Assembly: GCF_014645835.1 (NCBI RefSeq)
Contig: NZ_BMMM01000013.1
Location: forward strand, 150,053-214,052
DNA length: 64,000 nucleotides
Direction: 5' to 3'
DNA from: Streptomyces albiflavescens
GTDB taxonomy: Bacteria; Actinomycetota; Actinomycetes; Streptomycetales; Streptomycetaceae
Of the stretch, positions 33,011 through 42,065 are shown one piece after another. Within the stretch, counting starts at the first letter, position 1. Every line of letters starts with the position of its first letter. The notes under the pieces are model-generated. The model was not told the origin of the DNA and made no database searches. It was given only the letters and a program-made list of their open reading frames with translations. Position numbers and translations under genes: made by a program.

Positions 33011-33577
33011 CTATGCCTGGGGATAGAGCCACCGCCGCAGCACCCTGCTGAGCCGGGGCATGACCGCGTAGGTGAGGAGAGGCGCGAGGAAGATCGGGAA
33101 GACCAGCGTCCGCCAGGGCAGTGGCCAGCTGTGGAAGTGCTCGGCGACCAGCCCGTCGTACAGCAGGGCGAACGGATAGACCGCGAGGACCGTCATCAGC
33201 GACATCTTCCACCGGGCCGGAGGCCTCCCCGGCAGGCCGGGGACGTTGAACCAGGTCTCCAGGCCGGTGGTGGTCAGTTTGGGCCGCACCGACCGGCCGA
33301 AGGGCCTGACGCGCTCCTGCCAGGCGGCTCTCTGCGGCGAGGCCATCCAGCGGTCCAGGGCCGCGGTGTCCGCGAAACGGACCACCGCGTGGTAACGCCC
33401 ATGCCCAGCCTCCCCTTCGGGTCGCAGCCAGGTGACGCCCCGATGGCCGGCGAAGGCCGCTGCCTCCGTCTCGATCCCGTGGGCCCACCGCTCGAACTCC
33501 GCTTCCTTGCCGGGCTTCGCCTCCCAGGTGAAGACCACGGTCACCGCCTCACTGGCGTCCAGCGCGCTCTCGCTCAT
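33011..33577 (-). CDS. Antibiotic-biosynthesis-monooxygenase-like membrane protein
   Basis: A 188-residue protein. The first 100 residues form an ABM/EthD-like ferredoxin fold (VTVVFTWEAKPGKEAEFERW, HRGVTWLRPEGEAGHGRYHA, VVRFADTAALDRWMAS). The C-terminus adds two membrane segments (MSLMTVLAVYPFALLYDGLV and LVFPIFLAPLLTYAVMP). This soluble-plus-membrane arrangement occurs in a known but poorly characterised ABM subgroup. It is divergent from the molybdenum hydroxylase operon with 71 bases between starts. Confidence 0.8.
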   Translation of the reverse strand: MSESALDASEAVTVVFTWEAKPGKEAEFERWAHGIETEAAAFAGHRGVTWLRPEGEAGHGRYHAVVRFADTAALDRWMASPQRAAWQERVRPFGRSVRPKLTTTGLETWFNVPGLPGRPPARWKMSLMTVLAVYPFALLYDGLVAEHFHSWPLPWRTLVFPIFLAPLLTYAVMPRLSRVLRRWLYPQA

Positions 33578-33648
33578 GCCGAAATCCTACGGTTGCAGGG
33601 CATATGTGCCTGTATGACGATTGAGGGGTCTCTCTCTGGAGGTGGCCC

Positions 33649-34176
33649 ATGTCTGCACAGAGTCCGGCTCCCCTCACCGAGCGTGGGCAAGTCCTCGAAG
33701 AGCGAGGGCCGGGCCCGGTCGCGGTCACCTTGTCAGTCAACGGCGTGGAACGCTCCCTGGAGATCGAGCCGCGCGTCAGCCTGCTCGACGCGCTGCGCGA
33801 GCACCTGGACCTGACCGGTGCGAAGAAGGGCTGCGACCAGGGCACGTGCGGTGCCTGCACCGTGTGGGTGGACGGCCATCGTGTGCTGTCCTGCCTCACG
33901 CTCGCCATGACCTGCGAGGGGCGCGAGGTGACCACCATCGAGGGACTGGCGGAGGGCGACGAACTGCACGCCGTACAACAGGCGTTCATCGCTGAGGACG
34001 CCTTCCAGTGCGGCTACTGCACTCCTGGTCAGATCATGTCGGCCGCCGCGCTGCTGAAGGAGGGCCATGCCGGCGACGACGCCGAGATCAAGGAGTGGAT
34101 GAGCGGCAACATCTGCCGCTGCGCCGCCTACCCCCACATCCGGGCCGCGATTCGCGCAGTCCGCGACGGAGCCTAG
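33649..34176 (+). CDS. Molybdenum hydroxylase, 2Fe-2S subunit
   Basis: A 175-residue small subunit of the xanthine dehydrogenase/CO dehydrogenase family. The plant-type 2Fe-2S cluster motif is GCDQGTCGACTVWVDGHRVLSC (residues 61-82, cysteines at 62, 67, 70, 82). The second, helical-bundle cluster motif is FQCGYCTPGQIM and GNICRCAAYPHI. It relays electrons from the Mo site to FAD. The N-terminus is somewhat extended (MSAQSPAPLTERGQ) with no twin-arginine signal, so the complex is cytoplasmic. The ATG follows CTGGAGGTGG. It is first gene of a three-gene operon. Confidence 0.94.
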   Translation: MSAQSPAPLTERGQVLEERGPGPVAVTLSVNGVERSLEIEPRVSLLDALREHLDLTGAKKGCDQGTCGACTVWVDGHRVLSCLTLAMTCEGREVTTIEGLAEGDELHAVQQAFIAEDAFQCGYCTPGQIMSAAALLKEGHAGDDAEIKEWMSGNICRCAAYPHIRAAIRAVRDGA

Positions 34177-34187
34177 GGAGCCTTGCC

Positions 34188-35192
34188 GTGCGGCCGATCA
34201 CCTACTCGCGCGCCATCGACACCGCGACGGCGATCGCCGCGGTCAGCGCCGACCCCACCAGCGACTTCCTCGCCGGCGGCACCACCGAGATCGATCTGCT
34301 CCGGCAGAACGTCCTCCATCCGCGGCGGCTCGTCGACATCAACGACCTGCCCCTGACACAGATCGAGGCCACCCCGGAGGGAGGTCTGCGCATCGGCTCC
34401 CTGGCCCGGATGAGCGAGGTCGCTGCGGCACCCGTGGTGCGCGAGCGCTTCCCGATGCTCAGCCAGGCCCTGGAGCTAGGCGCCTCGGCACAGCTTCGGC
34501 ACATGGCGTCCATGGGCGGCAACCTCCTGCAGCGGGTGCGGTGTTCGTACTACCGGGACGCGGAGTCCCCGTGCAACAAGCGTGAGCCGGGCACCGGTTG
34601 CTCTGCCATCGAGGGGTTCAGCCGCGGGCACGCCGTCCTTGGCACCAGCGAGCATTGCATCGCCACCCACCCCTCGGACGCGGCCGTGGCGCTGATGTCC
34701 CTCGACGCACAAGTGCACACACTGGGCCCCGACGGCGGCGAACGCACGTATGCCTTCGACGACTTCTTCCTTCTGCCCGTCGACTCCCCGCACCGCGAGC
34801 ACCCGATGGAGCACGGCGAACTGATCACGGCCATCGAGGTGCCCGCGGCGCCCGTGGCCCGCCACTCGCTCTATCTGAAGATCCGGGACCGCGAGAGTTA
34901 CGAGTTCGCGCTCGTCTCCGTGGCGGCCGCGTTGTCCGTCGTGGACGGCATCATCGCGGACGTGCGGGTGTCGCTCGGAGGTGTCGCCACCAAACCGTGG
35001 CGGGCCCGGCGGGTCGAGGACTTCCTGATCGGCGCCGCCGCGCAGCGGAGCAACTTCGCCCAGGCGGCCCGGGTGGAGCTGATCGACGCCCGGGCGACCT
35101 CCATGAACGCTTTCAAGGTCGAACTCGCCCAGCGCGCGATCGTGCGCGCCCTCGAAACCCTCACCGGCGACGGAAGCGAGAGCCCGGCATGA
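34188..35192 (+). CDS. Molybdenum hydroxylase, FAD-binding subunit
   Basis: A 334-residue medium subunit. The FAD diphosphate loop is FLAGGTTEIDLL near residue 26, the second FAD motif is ASMGGNLLQRVRCSYYRD, and the cysteine-containing EPGTGCSAIEG and HPSDAAVALMSLDA segments are typical of periplasmic/cytoplasmic aldehyde-oxidoreductase-like YagS subunits. It accepts electrons from the 2Fe-2S subunit. The GTG at 34188 follows AGGGAG, 11 bases after the upstream stop. Its stop overlaps the Mo subunit start. Confidence 0.93.
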   Translation: MRPITYSRAIDTATAIAAVSADPTSDFLAGGTTEIDLLRQNVLHPRRLVDINDLPLTQIEATPEGGLRIGSLARMSEVAAAPVVRERFPMLSQALELGASAQLRHMASMGGNLLQRVRCSYYRDAESPCNKREPGTGCSAIEGFSRGHAVLGTSEHCIATHPSDAAVALMSLDAQVHTLGPDGGERTYAFDDFFLLPVDSPHREHPMEHGELITAIEVPAAPVARHSLYLKIRDRESYEFALVSVAAALSVVDGIIADVRVSLGGVATKPWRARRVEDFLIGAAAQRSNFAQAARVELIDARATSMNAFKVELAQRAIVRALETLTGDGSESPA

Positions 35193-37420
35193 CGACCGCA
35201 CCGGCAATCGGACAGCCCCTCGACCGTGTCGACGGCCGCCCCAAGGTCACCGGCACCGCCCGCTACTCCGCCGAGATCCCGATCCCCGGCACGGCCTACG
35301 CCTGCCTCGTCGGCTCTCGCGTCGCCAGCGGCCGCATCACCGGGATCGACGCAAGCAGCGCCCAGGCGGAGGAGGGCGTACTCGCCGTCCTGACCCACCA
35401 GAACCTGCCGAGGATCGCGGAGCAGCCGCCGCTGGTCCCCTCCCTGGCCGGCACCGCCGCCCCTGGGCAGACCTTCTTCCCGATGCAGGACGACATCGTC
35501 CACTACGCGGGCCAGCACATCGCGATCGTCGTCGCCGACACCTGGGAGCGGGCACAGCACGCGGCGAGCCTGCTGCGCGTCTCCTACGAGGAGACGCCCC
35601 CGGTCACCACCCTCGAGCAGGGCCGCGACCAGGCATACGAACCCGAGCGCATCTTCGGCGGCTGGCTGCCGGGCCGGGTGGAGCGCGGAAACATCGATGC
35701 GGGGCTCGCCGAGGCGGACGCGCGGGTGGAGGCCACGTTCACGTACGCCGCGAACAACCACAACCCCATCGAGCCGTCGTGCACCACCGCCGAGTGGGAC
35801 GGCGACGAGCTGGTGCTGTACGACTCCACCCAGGGCGTCAACGCGACCCAGCTCACCGTCGCGCGCCTGCTCGGGACCCCACTGTCGAAGATTCGCGTCA
35901 TCGGCCACTACGTCGGGGGCAGTTTCGGCTCGAAAGCCATGATCCACGACCATGCGGCACTGGCCGCGATGGCTGCCCGGGAGGTCGGCAGGCCTGTCAA
36001 ACTCGCGCTGAGCCGTGAGCAGATGTTCACCTCGGTCGGGCACCGCGAGGAGCAGGAGCAGGAGATCGTCCTCGGTGCGACGCGCGACGGCCGGCTGACC
36101 GGGATCCGGCACCACAAGCTGTCCCCCACCTCGCACTTCGACGACTGGGCCGAGCCCTCGATCGGCGTCGCGTCGGAGATCTACGCGTGCCCGAACTACC
36201 AGGGCGTGTACCGGCTCTTCCGGGCCAACACGATGACACCGACCTTTATGCGGGCGCCCGGGGAGGCGAGCGGCATGCTCGCGCTCGAGTGCGCGATGGA
36301 CGAGCTGGCCCAGGAACTCGGTGTGGAGCCGATCGAGCTGCGGCTGCGCAACTACACGGACGCGAGCCCCTCGTCGGGCCACCCGTGGTCCAGCAGCGGG
36401 CTGCGGGAGTGTTACCGGCGTGGTGCCGCGCGCTTCGGCTGGGAGGGCCGCGATCCGCGGCCGGGCATGCGCAGGGAGGGGAACTGGCTGATCGGGACGG
36501 GCATGGCCAGTGCGGGCTACCCGGTCGCTCCGCCCGCCAATCCGCAGCGCGCCCGCGCCCGCCTCTACGCCGACGGCACCGCCCTCGTCCAGGCCGCCAC
36601 CCCCGACTTCGGCACGGGTGTGGCCACGGTCATGACGCAGGTCGCCGCCGACGGGCTCGGCATGCCGGTGGACCGCTGCCGGTTCGAGAACGGCGACACC
36701 GACCTGCCCAACATCGCGGCCGCGGTGGGCTCCGCGGGCGCCGGAATGATCAGCGCCGCGGTGCACAGCGCGGCGACCGCCCTGCGCAACCAGCTGATCG
36801 CCAGGGCCGTCGCGGACGCCAACTCCCCGCTGCACGGCGCGAACCCGGTCGACGTGGTCGTACGGGACGGGGTCATGACGGCCGGGACTGCCTCCGATTC
36901 CTACGTCGACCTGCTGCAACGGAACGTCCAGCCGGACGCCGAGGCGTCCGGTGCCTGGAGTCCGCCGGCCGGCGACGCCCCGTACGCGATGATGACGTTC
37001 GGTGCCCAGTTCGCCGAGGTGGCCGTGGATCCCGAATTCGGTCTGGTCCGGGTGCGGCGTATGACCGGCGCTTTCGCTCCCGGCCGGGTCCTCAACCCCA
37101 AGTTGGCCCGCAGCCAGCTCATGGGCGGCATGCTCTGGGGCCTGGGCCAGGCGCTGCTGGAGGCCAACTACACGCACCCGCGCACCGGCCGCTGGGCCAA
37201 CGCGAGCCTGGGCGAGTACCTGGTCGCCGTCAACGCGGACGCGCCCGACGTCGACGTCGAGCTCGTCGAGGTCGAGGACGACATCGTCAATCCGCTGGGG
37301 GTCAAGGGCGTCGGCGAGGTCGGGCAGGTCGGTGCCGCGGCCGCGATCGCGAACGCCGTCTGGCACGCGACCGGCCGACGCGTCCGCAAGATGCCGATCA
37401 CGATCGAGGATCTGCTGTGA
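35189..37420 (+). CDS. Molybdenum hydroxylase, molybdopterin-binding subunit
   Basis: A 743-residue large subunit with the catalytic Mo centre. Recognisable parts are RVDGRPKVTGTARYSAEI, HNPIEPSCTTAEWDGDEL, VGGSFGSKAMIHDHAALAAM, RAPGEASGMLALECAMDELA, the SAGAGMISAAVHSAA region, and the catalytic glutamate in VKGVGEVGQVGAAA (Glu710). It resembles YagR-type aldehyde or xanthine dehydrogenases that hydroxylate aldehydes or N-heterocycles. The substrate cannot be decided. Its ATG overlaps the previous stop (ATGA). No maturation (XdhC/MocA-like) gene follows; a leftward phosphatase gene is next. Confidence 0.93.
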   Translation: MTTAPAIGQPLDRVDGRPKVTGTARYSAEIPIPGTAYACLVGSRVASGRITGIDASSAQAEEGVLAVLTHQNLPRIAEQPPLVPSLAGTAAPGQTFFPMQDDIVHYAGQHIAIVVADTWERAQHAASLLRVSYEETPPVTTLEQGRDQAYEPERIFGGWLPGRVERGNIDAGLAEADARVEATFTYAANNHNPIEPSCTTAEWDGDELVLYDSTQGVNATQLTVARLLGTPLSKIRVIGHYVGGSFGSKAMIHDHAALAAMAAREVGRPVKLALSREQMFTSVGHREEQEQEIVLGATRDGRLTGIRHHKLSPTSHFDDWAEPSIGVASEIYACPNYQGVYRLFRANTMTPTFMRAPGEASGMLALECAMDELAQELGVEPIELRLRNYTDASPSSGHPWSSSGLRECYRRGAARFGWEGRDPRPGMRREGNWLIGTGMASAGYPVAPPANPQRARARLYADGTALVQAATPDFGTGVATVMTQVAADGLGMPVDRCRFENGDTDLPNIAAAVGSAGAGMISAAVHSAATALRNQLIARAVADANSPLHGANPVDVVVRDGVMTAGTASDSYVDLLQRNVQPDAEASGAWSPPAGDAPYAMMTFGAQFAEVAVDPEFGLVRVRRMTGAFAPGRVLNPKLARSQLMGGMLWGLGQALLEANYTHPRTGRWANASLGEYLVAVNADAPDVDVELVEVEDDIVNPLGVKGVGEVGQVGAAAAIANAVWHATGRRVRKMPITIEDLL

Positions 37421-37454
37421 CGCAGGGACAGGGCAGCCGACCCGCGGACTGAGC

Positions 37455-38603
37455 TCAGACGGCTTGTGAAAGTGTCCGGTCCCGTTGGACGACGATCATG
37501 GCCATGTCGTCGTCCAGTCGGCCGCCCGCGTACTCCCGCACGTCGGCGGCAAGCCTTTCGACCAGCGGACCGGCCGCCTGGTCAGCCCAGGCTACGGCGC
37601 GTTCGGCGAGCGGATAGAAGACACCCCGCCCGTCCCGGGCCTCGCTGACGCCGTCGGTGTAGAGGACCAGCCGGTCGCCGTGGTCGAACGGGAAGGTCGC
37701 CGGAGCATAGGTGCTGTCGGGCAACACGCCGAGGCCGAGCGGCGGCGACGGCTCGGGCACCGCGAGCGCGGTCGCCGTGGCGGTGGCGTGGCGCAGCAGG
37801 AGGGGCGGCGGGTGCCCGCAGCTGATCACGTGCACCACCGGCTCGTCGTCCGGGATGTCCACCACCGCGGCGGTCACGAAGCGCTCGGCGGCGTCCTCCT
37901 CCAGTTCTGCGAACTCCGCGAGTCCCCAGCGGACGGCATCCTCGATGTAGGCGACCAGCTCTGGCAGCGGGATCTGACGGTGTGCCGCGGCGCGGAAGGC
38001 GCCCAGGACGATCGCCGTGTCGCTGATCGAGGCGAGGCCCTTGCCCCGGACGTCCCCGATGAGCAGCCGCGTGGAGCCGGGGATCCGGGCCGCTGCGTAG
38101 AGGTCACCGCCGATGCACGTGTCTGCTTCGGCGCTGCGGTACTCCGAGGCGAGGGAGACGGGCCCGGCCCGCTCCGGGAGCGGTCGCAGTACGACGCGCT
38201 GCGCTGCGTCGGAGACCGAGCGCGCCCGGGCGAGCTCCAGCTCGCGCCGGTCCCGCGTGCGGGTGAAGAGGATCAGGAAGGCGGAGACGGCGACAAGAGC
38301 GGAGAGTTCGACGATGACACTCTCCGTGGTCAGGGTCTGTCGCTCCGCTCCGGCGGCTACCAGTGCGAGTACCGCCAGTACGCCGATCAGGGCGGTGGCG
38401 CGCGGTCCGGCGCCGACGGCGGTGACCGCCACGGCGACGGCCAGCAGGTGGGCGAGATGGATGTCCGGCGGCAGGAACACGTCGGCCACCGGAATGGCGA
38501 CGATCGCCAGAAGAGGGCCGACCAGCCACAGCGGGTCCGGCGCAGCCCGGCGCCAGGCCCGCAGGGTTTCGGTCACAGATGTGGTGATGGTGGCAGCGCT
38601 CAC
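37455..38603 (-). CDS. Membrane-anchored SpoIIE/PP2C-type phosphatase
   Basis: A 382-residue protein with five or so hydrophobic segments in the first 120 residues (PLLAIVAIPVADVF, LLAVAVAVTAVGA, LIGVLAVLALVAAG, VELSALVAVSAFLILF), then a PP2C SpoIIE domain: LASEYRSAEADTCIGGDLYA, LLIGDVRGKGLAS with metal-binding Asp, FVTAAVVDIP, VISCGHPPPLLL, LVLYTDGVSEARDGRG and GGRLDDDMAMIVVQ. Such enzymes dephosphorylate anti-anti-sigma factors in partner-switching stress pathways. The GTG at 38603 with GGAG upstream is preferred; an ATG at 38642 is possible. No anti-sigma gene adjoins. Confidence 0.88.
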   Translation of the reverse strand: MSAATITTSVTETLRAWRRAAPDPLWLVGPLLAIVAIPVADVFLPPDIHLAHLLAVAVAVTAVGAGPRATALIGVLAVLALVAAGAERQTLTTESVIVELSALVAVSAFLILFTRTRDRRELELARARSVSDAAQRVVLRPLPERAGPVSLASEYRSAEADTCIGGDLYAAARIPGSTRLLIGDVRGKGLASISDTAIVLGAFRAAAHRQIPLPELVAYIEDAVRWGLAEFAELEEDAAERFVTAAVVDIPDDEPVVHVISCGHPPPLLLRHATATATALAVPEPSPPLGLGVLPDSTYAPATFPFDHGDRLVLYTDGVSEARDGRGVFYPLAERAVAWADQAAGPLVERLAADVREYAGGRLDDDMAMIVVQRDRTLSQAV

Positions 38604-39066
38604 GTCGTGCTCCGGTGCTGGTCGTCCTTTCCCCACCAACACATGGCCGTCCGTCCGTCATTCCTCGGGCAGTGGGCCCGGCCGCCTCGAGCGCCTTCGA
38701 CGGTTGCCCGGTGTGGACGACGCGGGAACTCTGAGTAACACCGGTCGGGCCACGGGCGCGCCCTCAGGACGCCGGCCGGTTGTGCGGCGTGATGGCGTGG
38801 GGACGCCGGTACCTGTCGGACGGCGTCGGCTTGGACCGGGCCGTCGCTGCCGACGACGTGGTCATCGTCGCTGGTGCCGCCCGCGCCGACCGGACCGAGA
38901 GCCCTCTCGTAGCGATCCGGTGTGTGGCCAGGGCGCTGACCTGCGGCGATCAGATGAGTGGAGACGCCAGGATGGCGGTGTTCTCCGACAACCAGGTCTC
39001 GCAGGGATGAACGGCCGACGACCGCCGCCGCCCGTGTTCCGTGCCTCTCCGGATGCCCCGCTGGAG
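38604..39066. other. Gap with possible NAD(P)-binding protein relic
   Basis: About 460 bases between two leftward genes. On the + strand at 38780-38920, WGRRYLSDGVGLDRAVAADD and VVIVAGAARADR vaguely recall the second strand-helix region of NmrA/SDR proteins (gDL..G.GLdrAv.GvD.VvhaA). Nothing else of such a gene is present. The rest holds no recognisable feature. Confidence 0.25.
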
Positions 39067-39864
39067 TCAGAAGCGCGATCGGTCCTGCCACCCATGGTCG
39101 ACGGGCCCGATGCCGGCGCCCAGGGCGAAGCCGGCCGCGATGGCCTCGGTGACGTACTCCTTGGCCCGCCGTACCGCGTCCGGCACCTCGCGGCCCTGCG
39201 CCAGGCCCACCGCGACGGCCGACGCGAGGGTGCAACCGGTGCCGTGTGTGTGCTGGTTGTTGTGGCGCGGAGCGCGCAGCCAGTGCTCCGCGCTTCCGTC
39301 GGTGAGCAGGTCGACGGCCTGCCCTGGGAGATGGCCGCCCTTCACCAGCGCCCAGCGGGGACCGTAGGCGAGCAGCCGCTCGGCGGCCCGGCGCATGCCC
39401 CCCTCGTCCGTCACCGTCACACCGGTGAGCTCCGCAACCTCGTCGAGATTGGGGGTGACCACGGTCGCCAGCGGCAGCAAGCGGGTCCGTACGGCGTCCA
39501 GCGCGTCGTCCGCCAGCAGGCGGTCTCCGTGTTTGGAGACGCTCACCGGGTCGACGACGACGGGAGCGGCCAGGTCCGACAGCAGCTCGGCGACCGTCGT
39601 GACCAGATCGGGCGAGGCGAGCATCCCGGTCTTCACGGCCTGGACGCCGATGTCGTCGACGACACTGCGGTACTGGGCGCGCACCGCCTCCACGGGCAGC
39701 GCCCAAGCACCCTGCACACCGAGGGAGTTCTGCGCGGTCACCGCGGTGAGCACGCTCATCCCGTGGGCGCCGAGCGCCAGCATCGTCTTGAGGTCGGCCT
39801 GGATGCCGGCGCCTCCGCCGGAATCGGAGCCGGCGATCGTCAGAACCAGGGGTGGCCGGGGCAT
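39067..39864 (-). CDS. thiD: Hydroxymethylpyrimidine/phosphomethylpyrimidine kinase
   Basis: A 265-residue ribokinase-fold enzyme that phosphorylates HMP and HMP-P in thiamine synthesis. Signature parts are LTIAGSDSGGGAGIQADLKTM at the N-terminus, VLTAVTAQNSLGV, VKTGMLAS, VVVDPVSVSKHGDRLL, TPNLDEVAELTG, LVKGGHL and the anion hole THGTGCTLASAVA with its catalytic Asp-equivalent glycine-rich loop. The length is normal. It lies 18 bases after the NCS1 transporter gene and so shares the TPP-riboswitch-controlled transcript. Confidence 0.95.
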   Translation of the reverse strand: MPRPPLVLTIAGSDSGGGAGIQADLKTMLALGAHGMSVLTAVTAQNSLGVQGAWALPVEAVRAQYRSVVDDIGVQAVKTGMLASPDLVTTVAELLSDLAAPVVVDPVSVSKHGDRLLADDALDAVRTRLLPLATVVTPNLDEVAELTGVTVTDEGGMRRAAERLLAYGPRWALVKGGHLPGQAVDLLTDGSAEHWLRAPRHNNQHTHGTGCTLASAVAVGLAQGREVPDAVRRAKEYVTEAIAAGFALGAGIGPVDHGWQDRSRF

Positions 39865-39882
39865 GGGAGATGTTCCTCTCGG

Positions 39883-41304
39883 TCAGCCGGCGCAGGGCCG
39901 TGCCTGTGCGCGGCGGCGCAGCCGCAGGGGGGCGTACGTGGCCAGGGCGACGACGAACGCCACGTAATAGGAGAGATCGGCGCCGTGCAGCGCGTGGGCG
40001 ACCGGCCCCACGTACAGGCCGGTGTCCATGAACGGCACGGCCGCGGCGAAGGCGGCGACGAACGCCAGCAGCGGAGGCCACCATGGCTGTGGCCGGGCGG
40101 TCTCGACGGTGAGGTCGACCGCGGCGCCGCCCCGTGCGCGAGCCCGGGCGATCCAGTCCACCACGATGATCGCGACGAACCCCGGGATCCAGTAGCCGAC
40201 GAACAACAGCACGTTCTGGAAGCGGGTGGTGGTGTCGGCGGCGTGCATCCACAGCACCAGCGGGAAGCCGAGCGCGGCGGCGAGCGCGGCGGCCACCGGA
40301 CGCGGCACGCGGACTCCGACGGTCTGCAGCGCCAGGGAACCGCTGTAGTCGTTCATCGCGTTGCTGCACACCGCCGCCAGCGCCACCGCCAGCAGCCCGA
40401 ACGCGCCCGCTGCCCCGCCGCCCAGCAACTCGTCCACGCCCGCGGCCGTTTGATCGGTCAGCACGGACGCACCCCACAGCCCCAGAGCCTGGACGGCCAC
40501 GAAGGACACGACGAGGCCCAGCAGGGTGCACCAGAACATGCGGGCGCGGGAAGTGGTGTGCGGCAGATAGCGGCTGAAGTCGCTGGCGTACGGGGCCCAG
40601 GACAGGGCGAGACTGAGCGCGATGGTGCTGGTCAGCACGAACGCGCCCGCGCGGTCGGCGCCCGCCGCCGGGCCGGTCGCGGCGGGGTGGACGCCGTCGA
40701 GCATCCGCCAGGCGATCACCGCGAAGGCGAGGGCGAGCACAAAGGTCATGGCGATCTGCAGGCGGTGGATGGCCTCGTAGCCCAGGACCCCGAGCGCTCC
40801 CTGAGCAAGCATCATGACCAGCACCCCGAGCCAGAACGGCCAGCCGCACAACCGGGCCAGCGCGTCCCCTCCGAAGAGCCCGATCAAGGCGTCCCAGGCG
40901 ACCGAGGACAACCACTGCAGGATGCCGGGCAGCGCCACCGCACGGCCGAAGGCCAGCCGAGCGAGGGGGAGTTGGCCGGTCCCCGTGAGGCTGCCCCAGG
41001 TACTCAGATATGCGGTGGGCAGCGCGCCGAGCAGGGTGCCGAGGACGACGGCGGCGAGGGCGGTGGCGAAGTCCAGACCGAGCGCGATGCCGATGGTTCC
41101 GGTGAACACGCCCGTCATCGTGAGGTTCGGGGCGAACCACACCGTGAACAGGCGTCCGGCGCCGCCGTACCGATTGCTCTCGGGTACCGGCTCGATGCCA
41201 TGGCCCTCGACCCGGAGGTCACCGGGAGCGGCCGGCATCCGTCCGTCGAAGACGGTCGGCCGGCTGTCGGCGGGCAGCCCGCCGGAAACATGCGCAAGTG
41301 GCAT
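39883..41304 (-). CDS. NCS1 transporter, probable hydroxymethylpyrimidine permease (CytX-like)
   Basis: A 473-residue nucleobase-cation-symport-1 protein with about twelve membrane helices. It has the NCS1 pattern: NRYGGAGRLFTVWFAPNLTM in helix 1, GTLLGALPTAYLSTWGSLTG, SWAPYASDFSRYLP and SNAMNDYSGSLALQT. Placement behind a TPP riboswitch and in front of thiD points to uptake of HMP or a thiamine breakdown product for salvage, as proposed for CytX. The specific substrate is inference from context. The ATG is preceded by the GGAGGGA that ends the riboswitch. Confidence 0.9.
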   Translation of the reverse strand: MPLAHVSGGLPADSRPTVFDGRMPAAPGDLRVEGHGIEPVPESNRYGGAGRLFTVWFAPNLTMTGVFTGTIGIALGLDFATALAAVVLGTLLGALPTAYLSTWGSLTGTGQLPLARLAFGRAVALPGILQWLSSVAWDALIGLFGGDALARLCGWPFWLGVLVMMLAQGALGVLGYEAIHRLQIAMTFVLALAFAVIAWRMLDGVHPAATGPAAGADRAGAFVLTSTIALSLALSWAPYASDFSRYLPHTTSRARMFWCTLLGLVVSFVAVQALGLWGASVLTDQTAAGVDELLGGGAAGAFGLLAVALAAVCSNAMNDYSGSLALQTVGVRVPRPVAAALAAALGFPLVLWMHAADTTTRFQNVLLFVGYWIPGFVAIIVVDWIARARARGGAAVDLTVETARPQPWWPPLLAFVAAFAAAVPFMDTGLYVGPVAHALHGADLSYYVAFVVALATYAPLRLRRRAQARPCAG

Positions 41305-41307
41305 GGA

Positions 41308-41384
41308 GACATCCCTCCGCCAGTACGAACTGGTTCAGGTTCGACGGGTGTGATCTCAGCCCTCACATGGGGCACCCCGTGTCC
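41308..41384 (-). promoter_or_regulatory. TPP riboswitch (THI element)
   Basis: Reading leftward, the conserved pieces occur in order: GGGGTGCC (41378-41371), GGCTGAGA (41361-41354), GAACCTGA (41342-41335), and CGGAGGGA next to the start codon (about 41318-41311). The last element doubles as the ribosome site of the transporter gene, so TPP binding would block translation. Immediately 5' is an extra hairpin, GTGTCCG-TCGTAC-CGGACAC (41399-41380), not part of the core aptamer. Confidence 0.93.
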
Positions 41385-41507
41385 GGTACGACGGACACAC
41401 TAACCCGACCCGGTGGCGTGTGTGCACGGAGGAGCTGTGCTCACGGCCCCGAAGACCGGCTCTCCCGTGCGTTGGGTCGAATGCCCGATGCTCCGGCGGC
41501 CAAGGAG

Positions 41508-41920
41508 ATGAGTCCACCGCAAGCCTCCATCGATGCCGCCCCGGCCCGTCTCCGCAAGGGCGAGTACCGGCAGGGCGCGCGGCTGTTCGCGGAGAAGGCC
41601 GCGCTGGGGCCAGACCTGTGGGACCGGCTGCTCGCCGCAGCGCGCGAGACGTTCGTGCGCAACGCCCCCATCTGGCTGGACGAACAGTGCGACCCCGCCC
41701 GGGCGACGCTCGATCTGAACGTTCTCGCGCGCTGCACCGCACCGGTGCGCTGAGCGGCGGCACAGAGAGTCCGAGGTGGCTGGGGACGGTCCTCGACCGG
41801 TTGGCGGCCGTTATGCCGCAGGCGCGGGGCCAGGCCATCGAAGGGGCGGGATACATCCCTCACGTCACCCATCCGGAGCGGTACGTCGCGGGCCTCACCC
41901 GCTTCATCGGGGCGGTCTGA
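41508..41920 (+). pseudogene. Alpha/beta-hydrolase remnant, truncated and frameshifted
   Basis: In the first frame, LRKGEYRQGARLFAEKAALG, WDRLLAAARETFVRNAPIWL and LARCTAPVR match the cap and late strands of an alpha/beta hydrolase, then a stop appears at 41751-41753. A one-base shift restores LSGGTESPRWLGTVLDRLAA and GAGYIPHVTHPERYVAGL, the acid and C-terminal part. The N-terminal half with the nucleophile is missing. The catalytic His position reads GAGYIPH instead of the usual GAGH. Confidence 0.7.
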
Positions 41921-42065
41921 AGGGCGCCCCCCGTCGTCTGGTCGGCGGACGCTCGCGCCACAGCGCGGGCCGCGCCGTCGATCGGTACTGTCGGAAGTGA
42001 TCGCCGCTCGCTCTCCGCTCCCGGTTCCCGGACCCGGGTGACCGAGCGGAAGGAGGCAGGGTGCC

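Noticed and set aside
34898..37366. An 822-codon frame on the - strand.
   Set aside because: It is antisense to the molybdenum hydroxylase large subunit and has no family resemblance.
38113..41403. A 1096-codon open frame on the + strand.
   Set aside because: It lies antisense to the SpoIIE phosphatase, thiD and NCS1 genes, whose families are unmistakable. Its product is low-complexity and rich in Arg, Gly, Gln and His, as expected for a GC-rich shadow frame.
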